DNA of 64,000 bases from Camarhynchus parvulus (Eukaryota; Chordata; Aves; Passeriformes; Thraupidae). The DNA lies in contig NW_022148248.1 of the NCBI RefSeq assembly GCF_901933205.1, positions 186,001 to 250,000 of the forward strand, in the 5' to 3' direction. Both the position numbers and the translations under genes were made by a program. A model generated the notes under the pieces. It searched no databases. It saw nothing but the letters and a program-made list of their open reading frames with translations, and was not told the DNA's origin. Of this stretch, positions 1-12,500 are shown in pieces (the first letter of the stretch is position 1; every line of letters starts with the position of its first letter).

Positions 1-255
1 GAAGAGGACCTGGAGTTACACCAGAAGGGTTGGATCCATGTTGGACCAAGACCCTGCTCCAGCCCTGACGATTTCTGACCCATTTCCAGCTTGAATGTGA
101 CCATGGAGATCCACCATATGGACCAAGAATCTGCTCCGGCCCTGATGATTCTTGGCCCATTTCCAAGTAGGAAATAGCTTGGACATGACCATGGAGATCC
201 ACCTGAAGGGTGGGACAGCTTTGGAGGATGAGGATGAATTTCCTCCAGCCCTTAC
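1..255. repeat. Intron of mucin A with degenerate repeats
   Basis: No coding exon is visible here. The phrase gaccatggagatccacc recurs near 101 and 188 and again near 1,720, and atttctgacccatttcca / tcttggcccatttccaa variants alternate with it. This is an intronic minisatellite family shared with intron 1318-1897, which also contains no recognisable exon. Confidence 0.5.
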
Positions 256-559
256 AAGCACTGAGGACCTCCCCGGGTGATGCGGCACGTCCCACGGTTG
301 CAGTCGATGGTGCTGGCGGTGCCCGGCGTGCAGTTGGACATGCAGGACAACCCGGAGCTCGTCAGGTTGGGGAAGAAGAATTCCTGGTAGCCCTCAGGTG
401 CTTGGCTCCGGCAGTAGGCTGGAGAGGAGACAGAGGTCACCTGGAGGTCCTCTGGAGACCCCAAACCCACCCGGATCTCACCCACCCACTCACCATCTCC
501 ATCGAATTCCAGCGTGGTGGTGGTGATGTTCACCTCGGAGGAGTTGAAGCACAGGTCAC
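256..559 (-). CDS. Mucin A post-SEA linker and second EGF-like exon
   Basis: Exon 494-559 codes for LCFNSSEVNITTTTLEF with two N-glycosylation sequons; exon 256-418 codes for AYCRSQAPEGYQEFFFPNL and ends CNRGTCRITRGGPQC. Cysteine spacing follows the membrane-proximal module of MUC17. The exon ends in phase 2 with a gtaagg donor; the partner transmembrane exon is outside the window. Confidence 0.8.
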
Positions 560-3500
560 CTGCAAGAGAGGCCAAACAGGTGGAGGACACAGCCCCACAG
601 CCCCTCTCTGGGGTGTCCAGGGTGGTTTGGCTGCGTGGGAAGGTGTCCCCCACCCCATGGATGGCCCTGGTTGTCCCCAGCCCCGCGGTGGGACGGTGAC
701 AAGGTACCGTTGGTGCAGTTGAATTGCGTTGCCGCCACCTCGATCTTCTCCTGCACCTTGGCCGTGATGTTCTGGAGTTTCTCCTGGCTCTGGGAGGTCA
801 CCCTCAGGGACACGATGATGATGTGGTCCACCACTACGCTGCCACGCCTGGACAGAAATGCCACCATCCCGATCTGAATGTTCTTTTCCCATGGAATGAC
901 CCCAAAATCGCCGTCCTGGTGACCCCGGCGCTCACCTGAGATTGGTCACCTTGATGCCCTTGTAGCCCTCGATGCCGGCGTAGACCACGTCCATCTGGAA
1001 GAGAAGATGTCTCCAGGTGGGATGGTTGGTTCCGTTCCCTTCTCACCCTCCTGGATCTCCCTCATTTTGGGTGTTGCCCCCCAAAATCCATCCCGGTGGA
1101 CACCATGCAAGAGCTTGGAGAAGTTCTTGGAGAACTTGGGATGCACCTGGCTGCTCCGCCAGGTAGATCCCGACCTCAGGTGGGGTCTCGTGTCCCTTTA
1201 CCTGCTTGGTGAATTCCTGGACGAACTCCTTGTAGGTGGATGAGCTGCTGTTCTCAAGGTCCTTGGTGAAGTCCCGGTTGGTGACACGCAGCTCCACCTG
1301 CACCGTCCCGTTGGTCTCTGGGAAGGTCCAAAACCAGCCCATGAAGGAAGGTGGGGCAGAGAGACCTTCCCAGGCAGGTGGGACCCATAAATCTCCCCCT
1401 AAATCCCCTGAATTTGGGGGTCGTTGTGACAGAACCAGGAAAAACATCCTCCACCCATCGGAAGAGACCATCGGTGATCCCAGCAAGGATTGGGCTGTGT
1501 CCCATTCCCCAAAATTCCCACCTGGTCCTGCCAGGTGGATCCTGATCCTGCTGATGGTTTGGAGCCGGGTCATCATCCACGTCCCCAAAAATTTCCAGGT
1601 GGGGACCTCAGGTAGATCCCACCTCACCCTGGTGGAACCACCACCTCCTCCCAAATTTTTGGGTTCTGAGAGACACTGATGATTCTTGACCCATTTTTCC
1701 AAGCAGGAAACAGCAAATGACCATGGAGATCCACCTGAAGGGTTGGATCCATGTGGGACAGCTTTGGACGAGGAGGTGGATCTACAGAGGAGGTTCTTTG
1801 AGATACGGTCACACCTGGAGAACACCTCCAGATCTTCCTCACCCGTCAGATCTCATCCCAGCATTGGACGCATCCCAAAAAACGATGGAATTCCTACCAG
1901 CTGTGGTCTCGATGGTGTTGCTGATGTCATCACACCTGTCCCCGGTGAAGCCCAGGGGACACTGGCAGTGGCCGTTGACCCAGGTGCCACCGTTGCTGCA
2001 GATCCCTGGAAGGAGAGGAGATGGAGGAGGAACCGGAATGGACGTGGAAAGGGAGAAGGAGGGGTGGGAAGTACCTGGAGTGGTGCTGGAGTGGGGAGTG
2101 GTGGTCGTGGTGGTGGAGATGGCGGTGGTGGCGATGGCGGTGGTTCTACGGGTGGTCCTAGGTGTAGTAGTAGTGGTGGTGGTTGTATGGTTGGAGGTGG
2201 TGGTCATAAGGGTCATGGCGGTGGTCCCAGAGATGGTGATGGTCACAGGTGTGGTGGTGTTGGTCCCAGGGGTGGTGGTGGTGGTCACAGGTGTGGTGGT
2301 GTTGGTCCCAGGGGTGGTGGTGGTGGACCCAGGGATGGTGATGGTCACAAGAGTTGTGATGGTCCCAGATGTGATGGTGTTGGTCCCAGGGGTGGTGGTG
2401 GTCTCAGGGGTGGTGATGGCGGTCCCAGGTGTGGTGCTGTTGGTCCCAGTGGTGGTGGTGGTCCTAGGTGTGATGGTGGTAGTCTCAGGAATGGTGATGT
2501 TGGTCCCAGGTGTGGTGCTGATGGTCCCAGGGGTGATGGTGGTGGTCTCAGGGGTGGTGGTGGTGGTCCCAGGGGGGGTGGTGGTAGTCCCAGGGCTGGT
2601 GTTTGTCCCAGGGATGGTGGTGGTAGTCCCAGGTGTGGTGGTGGTTGTCTCTGGGATGGAGGTGGCGGTCCCAGGGATGGTGACATTGGTCCCAGGGCTG
2701 GTGGTGGTGCCAGGGATAGCACTGGTGACCTCAGGGAGGGAGATTTCAGGGATGGTCATGGTGGTGCCAGGGGTGGTGGCCGTCCAAGGGAAGGTGGTGG
2801 TGGACTCAGTGAGGGTGGCGATCTCAGGGCCGGTGGTTTCAGGGGTGGTTGTGGTGGTGCCAGGGGTCGTGGTGGTCTCTGAGATAGTGCTGGTGGTCTC
2901 AGGGATGGTCATGGTCTCAGGGATGGTGGTCCCAGGGAAGGTGGTGGTGGTCTCAGGGAACATTGATGTCTCAGGTCTGGTGTTTGTCCCAGATGTTGAG
3001 GTGGTGGTCTCAGAGAAGGAGATGGTGGCGTCAGGAACTGTGGTGGTCCCAGTGGTCATAGAAATGGTGTCAGGACTGGTGGTGGCGCCAGGGATGATGC
3101 TGGGGGTCTCAGGGAAGGTGGTTTCAGTTGTGGTTGTGGTGGTGCCAGGGACCGTGGTGGTCTCTGAGATGGTGCTGGAGATCCCAGGGAAGGTGGTGGT
3201 GATCTGAGGACTGGTGGTCCCAGAGATGGTCATGGTGGTCTCAGGTGTCCTCATGGTGATGGTCTCAGGGAACGTTGATGTCTCAGGGCTGGTGTTTGTC
3301 CCAGGTGTTCTGGTTGTGGTTCCAGGGAAGGTGGTGGTCCCAGGGGTGGTAGAAATGGTCTCAGGGCTGGTGGTGGACCAGGAGATGGTGCTGCTGGTCT
3401 CAGGACCGGTGGTTTCAGGGATGATTGTGGTGGTGCCAGGGGTTGTGGTTGTCTCAGGTGTGGTGGTGCCAGGGAAGGTGGTGGCCATCTCAGGACTGGT

Positions 3501-6500
3501 GGAGATCCCGGGGAATGTGGTGGTGGTCTCAGAACTGGTGGTCCCAGGGAAGGTCATGGTGGTCTCAGGTGTCCTCATGGTGGTGGTCTCAGGGAACGTT
3601 GATGTCTCAGGGCTGGTGTTTGTCTCAGGTGTTCTGGTTGTGGTCCCAGGGAAGGTGGTGGTGGTCTCAGGGCTGGTGGTGATGGTCTCAGGACCGGTGG
3701 TCCCAGGGAAGGTGGTGGTGGTCTCAGAACAGGTGGTTTCAGGGATGGTCGTGGTGGTGCCAGGGGTTGTGGTTGTCTCAGGCGTGGTGGTGCCAGGGAA
3801 GGTGGTGGTGATCACCTCAGGACTGCTGGAGATCCCAGGGGTGGGGCTGGTGGTCGCAGGACTGGTGGTCTCAGGGATGATCGTGGTGGTCTCAGGGGTG
3901 GTGGTGGTCTCAGGGAACGTTACTGTCTCAGGGCTGGTGTTTGTCCCAGGTGCTCTGGTGGTGCTTCCAGAGAAGGTGGTGGTGGTGTCAGGGACAGTGG
4001 TGGTCCCAGGGGTGGTAGAAATGGTCCCAGAGGGGGTGGTGGTCTCAGGAATGGTGCTCATGGTCTCAGGACCGGTGGTTTCAGGGATGGTCATGGTGGT
4101 CCCAGGGAAGGTCGTGGTGGTCTCAGGGAACGTTGCTGTCTCAGGGCTGGTGTTTGTCCCAGGTGTTGATGTGGTGGTTCCAGAGAAGGTGGTGGTGGTG
4201 TCAGGGACGGTGGTGGTCCCAGGGGTGGTAGAAATGGTCTCAGGGCTGGTGGAGATCCCAGGGAAGGTGCTGGTGGTCTCAGGACCGGTGGTTTCAAGGA
4301 TGGACATGGTGGTGCCAGGGGTTGTGGTTGTCTCAGGTGTGGTGGTGCCAGGGGAGGTGGTGGCCATCTCAGGACTGGTGGTGGTGGTCTCAGGGATGGT
4401 GCTGGTGGTCTCAGAACTGGTGGTCCTAGGGATGGTCATGGCGGTCCCAGGGAAGGTCGTGGTGGTCTCAGAGAACGTTGATGTCTCAGGGCTGGTGTTT
4501 GACTCAGATGTTCTGGTGGTGGTTCCAGAGAAGGTGGTGGCGGTCTCAGGGACTGTGGTGGTGCCAGGGGTGGTAGAAATGGTCTCAGGGCTGGTGGTGG
4601 TCCATGGGATGGTGCTGGTGGTCTCAGGACCGGTGGCTTCAGGGATGGTCGTGGTGGTGCCAGGGGTTGTGGTTGTCTCAGGCGTGGCGGTCCCAGGGAA
4701 GGTGGTGGTGGTCTCAGGGAAGGTGGTTTCAGGGGTGGTTGTGGTGGTACCAGGGGTCATGGCGGTCTCTGGGATGGTGGTGGTGGTCCCAGGAAAGGAG
4801 GTGGTGATCTCATAACTGGTGGTCCCAGGGAAGGTGGTGGTGGTCTCAGGGAAGGTGGTTTCAGGGGTGGTTGTGGTGGTCTCGGGGAACATTGCTGACT
4901 CAGATATGGCACTGGTGGTCCCAGGGAAGGTGGTGGTCTCAGAACTTGTGGTTTCAGGGAATGTTGTGATGGTGCCAGGGAAGGTGGTGGTCATCTCAGG
5001 ACTGGTGGTGCCAGGGAAGGTCATGGTGGTCTCAGGGGTCCTCATGGTGGTGGTCTCAGGGAACGTTGTTGTCTCAGGGCTGGTGTTTGTCCCAGGTGCT
5101 CTGGTGGTGCTTCCAGAGAAGGTGGTGGTGGTGTCAGGGACGGTGGTGGTGCCAGGGGTGGTAGAAATGGTCTCAGGGCTGGTGGAGATCCCAGGGAAGG
5201 TGCTGGTGGTCTCAGGACCGGGTGGTTTCAGTGGGAGGAAGGTGGTGCATGGGGGTTGTGGTTGTCTCAGGTGTGGGTGGTGCCAGGGGAGGTGGTGGCC
5301 ATCTCAGGACTGGTGGTGGTGGTCTCAGGGATGGTGCTGGTGGTCTCAGAACTGGTGGTCCTAGGGATGGTCATGGCGGTCCCAGGGAAGGTCGTGGTGG
5401 TCTCAGAGAACGTTGATGTCTCAGGGCTGGTGTTTGACTCAGATGTTCTGGTGGTGGTTCCAGAGAAGGTGGTGGCGGTCTCAGGGACTGTGGTGGTCCC
5501 AGGGGTGGTAGAAATGGTCTCAGGGCTGGTGGTGGTCCTTGGGATGGCGCTGGTGGTCTCAGGACCGGTGGCTTCAGGGATGGTCGTGGTGGTGCCAGGG
5601 GTTGTGGTTGTCTCAGGCGTGGTGGTCCCAGGAAAGGAGGTGGTGATCTCGTTACATAACTGGTGGTCCCAGGGAAGGTGGTGGTCTCAGGGCTGGTGCT
5701 TTCAGGGATGGTTGTGGTGGTCTCGGGGAACATTGCTGACTCAGATATGGCACTGGTGGTCCCAGGGAAGGTGGTGGTCTCAGAACTTGTGGTTTCAGGG
5801 AATGTCGTGATGGTGCCAGGGAAGGTGGTGGTCATCTCAGGACCGGTGGTGCCAGGGAAGGTCATGGTGGTCTCAGGGGTCCTCATGGTGGTGGTCTCAG
5901 GGAACGTTGCTCTCTCAGGGCTGGTGTTTGTCCCAGGTGCTCTGGTTGTGGTCCCAGGGCTGGTGGTGGTGGTCTCAGAGAAGGTGGTGGTGGTGTCAGG
6001 GACCGTGGTTGTACCAGGGGTGGTAGAAATGGTCTCAGGGCTGGTGGTGCCAGGGAAAGTGGTGGTGGCCTCAGAATTGGTGAACATAGGGAATGTCATG
6101 GTGGTGGCCTCAGGGCTGGTGCTCGTGGTCCCAGGGAAGGTCGTGGTGGTCTCAGGGAACGTTGATGTCTCAGAGCTGGTGTTTGTCCCAGATGTTGAGG
6201 TGGTGGTGCCAGGGAAGGTGGTGATCATCTCAGGACTGGTGGTGCCAGGGAAGGTCATGGTGGTCTCAGGGGTCCTCATGGTGGTGGTCTCAGGGAACGT
6301 TGATGTCTCAGGGCTGGTGTTTGTCCCAGGTGCTCTGGTGATGCTTCCAGAGAAGGTGGTGATGGTGTCAGGGACAGTGGTGGTGCCAGGGGTGGTAGAA
6401 ATGGTCTCAGGGCTGGTGGTGGTCCATGGGATGGTGCTGGTGGTCTCAGGACGGGTGGTGTCAGAGATGGACATGGTGGTGCCAGGGGTTGAGGTTGTCT

Positions 6501-9500
6501 CAGGTGTGGTGGTGCCAGGGGAGGTGGTGGCCATCTCAGGACTGGTGGTGGTGGTCTCAGGGATGGTGCTGATGGTCCCGGAGATGGTGGTAATGTCAGG
6601 GGGCGTCATGGTGGTGCCAGGGGTTGTGCTTGTCTCTGGGGTGGTGGTGGTCGCAGGGAGGGTGGTCCCAGGGAAGGTGGTGGTGGTCTCAGAGGGGGTG
6701 GTGGTCATCTCAGGACCGGTGGTTTCAGGGATGGTCATGGTGGTGTCAGGGGTCATGGTGGTCTCAGGGAACGTTGATGTCTCAGGGCTGGTGTTTGTCC
6801 CAGGTGTTGATGTGGTGGTTCCAGAGAAGGTGGTGGCGGTCTCAGGGACGGTGGTGGTGCCAGGGGTGGTAGAAATGGTCTCAGGGCTGGTGGTGGTCCA
6901 TGGGATGGTGCTGGTGGTCTCAGGACCGGTGGCTTCAGGGATGGTCGTGGTGGTGCCAGGGGTTGTGGTTGTCTCAGGCGTGGTGGTCCCAGGAAAGGTG
7001 GTGGTGGTCTCAGGGAAGGTGGTGGCGGTCCCAGGGAAGGTGGTGGCGGTCTCAGGGAAGGTGGTTTCAGGGGTGGTTGTGGTGGTACCAGGGGTCATGG
7101 CGGTCTCTGGGATGGTGGTGGTGGTCCCAGGAAAGGAGGTGGTGATCTCATAACTGGTGGTCCCAGGGAAGGTGGTGGTCTCAGGACCGGTGGCTTCAGG
7201 GATGGTCGTGGTGGTGCCAGGGGTTGTGGTTGTCTCAGGCATGGTGGTATCAGGGAAGGTGGTGGCCATCTCAGGACTGGTGGTGGCCTCAGGGATGGTC
7301 ATCCCAGGGAAGGGGGTGGTGGTCTCAGGGGTCATGGTTGTCTCAGGGAACGTTGATGTCTCAGGGCTGGTGTTTGTCCCAGGCATTGTGGGGGACATCG
7401 CATTGGGGGGGTGGTCTCAGGACTGGAGGTCTCAGAGATGGTGGTGATGGTGTCAAGAGTGGTGGAAATGGTCTCAAGACCGGTGGCCATCCATTGGTCA
7501 CTGGTGGTCTGAGGACTGGTGGTCTCAGGGATGGTAGAAATGGACTCAGGACTGGTGGAAGTCCATGGGTCACTGGTGGTCTCAGGGATGGTTGTGGTTG
7601 GGTCAGGGGTGGTAGAGGTGGTGTCAAGGGTTCTAGAAATGGTCTCAGGACTGGTGGAGGTCCATGGATCACTGGTGGCCTCAGGGATGGTCGTGGTGGT
7701 CTCAGGGATGGTGGTGGTGGTGTCTGGGGTGGTAGAAATGGTCTCAAAGATGGTGGTGGCCCATGAGTCACTGGTGGCCTCCAGACTGGTGGTGTCAGGG
7801 ATGGTGGTGGTGGTCTCAGGGATGGTGGTGGTGGTCTCAGGGGTCTTAGGAACTGTCTCAGAACTGGTGGAGGTCCATGGGCCACCGGGGGTCTCAGGAC
7901 TGGTCATGGTGGTGTCTGGGGTGTTAGAAATTGTCTCAAGACTGGTGGTGGCCCATGGGTCACTGGTGGCCTCAGGATTGGTGGTCTCAGGGATGGTCAT
8001 GGAGATCTCAGGGGTGGTGGTGGTGTCTGGGGTGGTAGAAATGGTCTCAAGACTCGTGGTGGTCCATTGGTCACCGGTGGTCCATGGGTCACTCATGGTC
8101 CATGGGTCACTGGTGGCCTCAGGACTGGTCATCTCAGGGTTGGTTCTGGTGGTATCAGGTGTTGTAGAAATGGTCTCAGGACTGGTGGAAATCCATGGGT
8201 CACTGGTGGTCTCAGGACTGGTGGTCTCAGGGGTGGTGGTGGTGGTCTCAGGGGTGGTGGAAATGGTCTCAGGACTGGTGGACATCCATTGGTCACTTGT
8301 GGTCCATGTGTCACTGGAGGTCTCAGGGACGGCTGTGGTGGTGTCAGGGCTGGTAGAAACGGTCTCAGGAGTGGTGGAAGTCCATGGGTCACTGGTGGCC
8401 TCCAGACTGGTGGTCTCAGGGGTGGTAGAGGTAGTGTCAGGGGTTCTAGAAATGGTCTCAGGACTGGTGGTGGCCCATGGGTCACTGGTGGCCTCCAGAC
8501 TGGTGGTCTCAGGGGTGGTCGTGGAGGTCTCAGGGATGGTGCTGGTGGTGTCTGGGTTGGTAGAAATGGTCTCAAGACTCGTGGTAGTCCATGGGTCACT
8601 CGTGGTCCATGAGTCACTGGTGGCTTCAGGATTGGTCATCTCAGGGATGGTTCTGGTGGCCTCAGGTGTTGTAGAAATGGCTTCAGGGCTGGTGGAAATC
8701 CATTGGTCACTGGTGGCCTCAGGACTGGTGGCCTCAAGCATGGTGGTCTCAGGGATGGTCGTGGAGGTCTCAGGGATGGTGGAAAAGGTCTCAAGACTCA
8801 TGGAAGTCCACTGGCCGCTGGTGGTCTCAGGACTGGTGGTCCCAGGGATGGTTCTGGTGGTTTCAGGGATGGTGGTGGTGGGGTCAGGGGTGGTGGAAAT
8901 GGTCTCAGGATGTCTGGTGGTCCATGGGTCACTGGTGGTCTCAGGGATGGTTGTGAAGGTCTCAGGGATGTCCATGGTGGTGTCAGGTGTGGCAGAAATG
9001 GTCTCAAGACTGGTGGACGTCCATGGGTCAGTGGTGGTGGTCCGTGGGTCATCGGTGGTCTCAGGCATGGTCGTGGTGGTGTCAGGGGTGTTAGAAACCA
9101 TCTGAAGACTGGTGGAAGTCCATGGGTCACTGGTGGCCTCAGGGATGGTGGTGGTGGGGACAGGGGTGGTGGAAACGATCTCAGGACTGGTGGTGGTCCA
9201 TGGGTCACTGGTGGTCTCAGGGATGGTGGTGGAGGTCTCAGGGATGGTGGTGGTGATGTCTGGGGTGGTAGAAACGGTCTCAAGGCTGATGGAGGTCCAT
9301 GGGTCACTGGTGGTCTCAGGACTGGTGGTCTCAGAGGTGGTTGTGAAGGTCTCAGGGATGGTGGGGGTGGTCTCAGGGGAGACAGTGGTGGAAAGGGTCT
9401 CAAGTCCGCTGGTGGTCCATGGGTCACTGCTGGTGGTCCATAGGTCACTGGTGGTCTCAAGCATGGTGGTCTCAGGGATGGTCGTGGAGGTCTCAGGGAT

Positions 9501-12500
9501 GGTGGAAAAGGTCTCAAGAGTGGTGGAGGTCCGTGCGTCACTGGTGCTCTCGGGACTGGTGGTCTCAGGGATGGTGGTGGTGGTCTCAGGATTGGTCATG
9601 GTGGTCTCAGGGGTGGTAGAAGTGCTCTCAAGAGTGGTGGTGGTCCATAGGTCACCTGTGGTGGCCCATGCATCACTGGTGGTGTCAGGGATGGTGGTGG
9701 TGGTCTCAGGGGTCTTAGGAACTGTCTCAGAACTGGTGGAGGTCCATGGGCCACCGGGGGTCTCAGGACTGGTCATGGTGGTGTCTGGGGTGCTAGAAAT
9801 GGTCTCAAGACTGGTGGTGGCCCATGGGTCACTGGTGGCCTCAGGATTGGTGGTCTCAGGACCGGTGGTGGTGGTCTCGAGAGTGGCAGAAATGGTCTCA
9901 GGACTGGCAGCAGTCCATTGGTCACCGGTGGCCTCTGGAGTGGTGGTCTCAGGGCTGGTTCTGGTGGCCTCAGGGGTGTTAGAAACGGTCTCAAGACTGG
10001 TGGTGGCCCATGGGTCACTGGTGACCTCAGGATTGGTGGTCTCAGGGATGGTTCTGGTGGCCTCAGGTGTTGTAGAAATGGCTTCAGGGCTGGTGGAAAT
10101 CCATTGGTCACTGGTGGCCTCAGGACTGGTGGCCTCAGGCATGGTGGTCTCAGGGATGGTCGTGGAGGTCTCAGGGATGGTGGAAAAGGTCTCAAGACTC
10201 ATGGAAGTCCACTGGCCACTGGTGGTCTCAGGACTGGTGGTCCCAGGGATGGTTCTGGTGGTTTCAGGGATGGTGGTGGTGGGGTCAGGGGTGGTGGAAA
10301 TGGTCTCAGGATGTCTGGTGGTCCATGGGTCACTGGTGGTCCATGGGTCACTGGTGGTCTCAGGGATGGTGGTGGAGGTCTCAGGGATGTCCATGGTGGT
10401 GTCAAGGGTGGTAGAAATGGTCTCAAGGCTGATGGACGTCCATTGGTCACTGGTGGTCTCTGAACTGGTGGTCTCAGGGATGGTCATGGAGATCTCAGGG
10501 GTGGTGGTGGTGGTGTCAGGGTTGGTGGAAATGGTCTCAAGGCTGGTGGTCGTCCATGGGTCACCACTGGTCCATTGGTCACTGGTGGTCCATGGGTCAC
10601 TGGTGGCTCCAGGTTTGGTGGTGCCAGGTCTGGTGGTGGTTCCAGGTGTCCTGGTTGCTCCAGTGGCTTCAGCAGCACCGGTTCCTGTGGACACAGCAGA
10701 AGACCTCTATCTAAGGTGGCTTTGGCATGTCCTGCTGTCCAGGTGTCCATTTGGAGCCTCCTCCATACCTGGAACGGTTTGGATCCATCCCAGCCCACCT
10801 GGAGCAGGTGGGACCTTCTGGAACGTTCCCTCCGAGCCACAACTCCTCGGTTTTGGGAACAACCATCTCCTCTTCCTCCTCTTCCTCCTCTTCCTCCCCC
10901 CAAGGGTGACAAAGCCCCCATTGTCCCCCACGGCCACCCCCGGATCTCCTCCAGGCACCGTTATCGACCTCAGGCGCCGTTATCAAATTTCAGGTAAGCC
11001 CGTTATCGATTCCAGCTCCGCCTTATCAGCCCCGGGAGCCTCTTATCAGCCCCAGGTGATCTCTTATCTCTTCCCCTTATCAGCTTTGCTTTCGTTTTTC
11101 GTTTCTCCCGCGTCCTCCTCAGCTGACACCTGTCCAGGTGAGCACCCACCCAGGTGAGCTCCCTGGTCACCCTCAGAGCCTTGGGGACACTTTGTCCTCA
11201 CCCGAGGGAAAAAAAAAAATTCCCTTTTTAATGAGAAAAAATTGAGTTTTTTCCTCATTAAAATGAAAAATTTTTCCCTCGTTAAAATTCCCTCCTGGGA
11301 AATTTTACGTCTTCGTTAAGAAAATCCCGAAAGAATAAAAATTTAACGAGGAATTTTTCCTCATTAATCCCGATAGAATAAAAATTTAATGAGGAATTTT
11401 TCCTCATTAATCCCGAAAGAATAAAAATTTAATGAGGAATTTTTCCTCGTTAAAATTCCCATCTGGGAAATTTTACGTCTTCGTCAAGAAAACCCCGAAT
11501 GAACAACAAATTGAGTTTTTCCTCATCTGAGGTTTTTGCTTCATTAAAATGAGGAATTTTTCCCTCATTAAAATTCCCTTCTGGGAAATTCTACGGCTTC
11601 GTTAAGAAAACCCCGAACGAACAAAACTAACTCTTTAAAAAAAAAAAACAAAAAAACCAAAAAAACACCAAAACACTTAAACCACCCCAAAAATGGCGTT
11701 TTTGAATTTGAATCTGAATTTTCTCAGCTTGGTGGCTCCTCCTCGAGGTTCTCCAGCTGCGGCCGCTTTGATGAGGCCGCTCCGGTGTAATTAGCGCGGC
11801 CTCTTAACGAAGTTTCCCGGCATCAAACGCTCCCCACCCGCTGGGACCGGTGGGGGGGTGAGGAGGAGGAGGAGGAGGAGGAGGAGGAGGAAGGAGGAAG
11901 GAGGAAGGAGGAAGGAGGAAGGGAGGAAGGAGGAAGGAGGAAGGGGGGTGAGGAACCGGGAAGAGACGCGGTGGAATTGGGGGAGGGGGCTCAGGGAATG
12001 GCACCAGGTGAGGATGGGGACGCGGGGGGGACAGGTGACGGAGGCGGCACCCCTGACCCATGACCCTGACCCATTTGGACTCTTAACCCATTCCATCCCC
12101 AGGGACCCCTGACCCATTCCCAGAGACCCCTGACCCATCCCCAGGGACCCCTGACCCATTTCCTTGGACCCCTGACCCATTCCCAGAGACCCCTGACCCA
12201 TTTCCAGAGAATTCTGACCCATTTCATGGACCTCCAACCGATCCCCAGAGACCCCTGACCCATTCCCAGAGACCCCTGACCCATTTCCAGAGAATTCTGA
12301 CCCATTTCATGGACCTCCAACCGATCCCCAGAGACCCCTGACCCATTCCCAGAGACCCCTGACCCATTTCCTTGGACCTCCAACCCATTCTCACGGACCC
12401 CTGACCCATCCTCAGAGACCCCTGACCCATGCCCATGGACCCCTGACCCATTTCTATGGATCCGCAACCCATCCCTGTAGATCCTGACCCATTTCCATGG

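Noticed and set aside
1717..10200. Long plus-strand open frames rich in Val/Gly/Ser over mucin A
   Set aside because: They are antisense to the Thr/Pro repeat. ACC/ACA and CCA codons read backwards give GGT/TGG and TGG, so stops are absent by composition. There is no signal peptide or domain.
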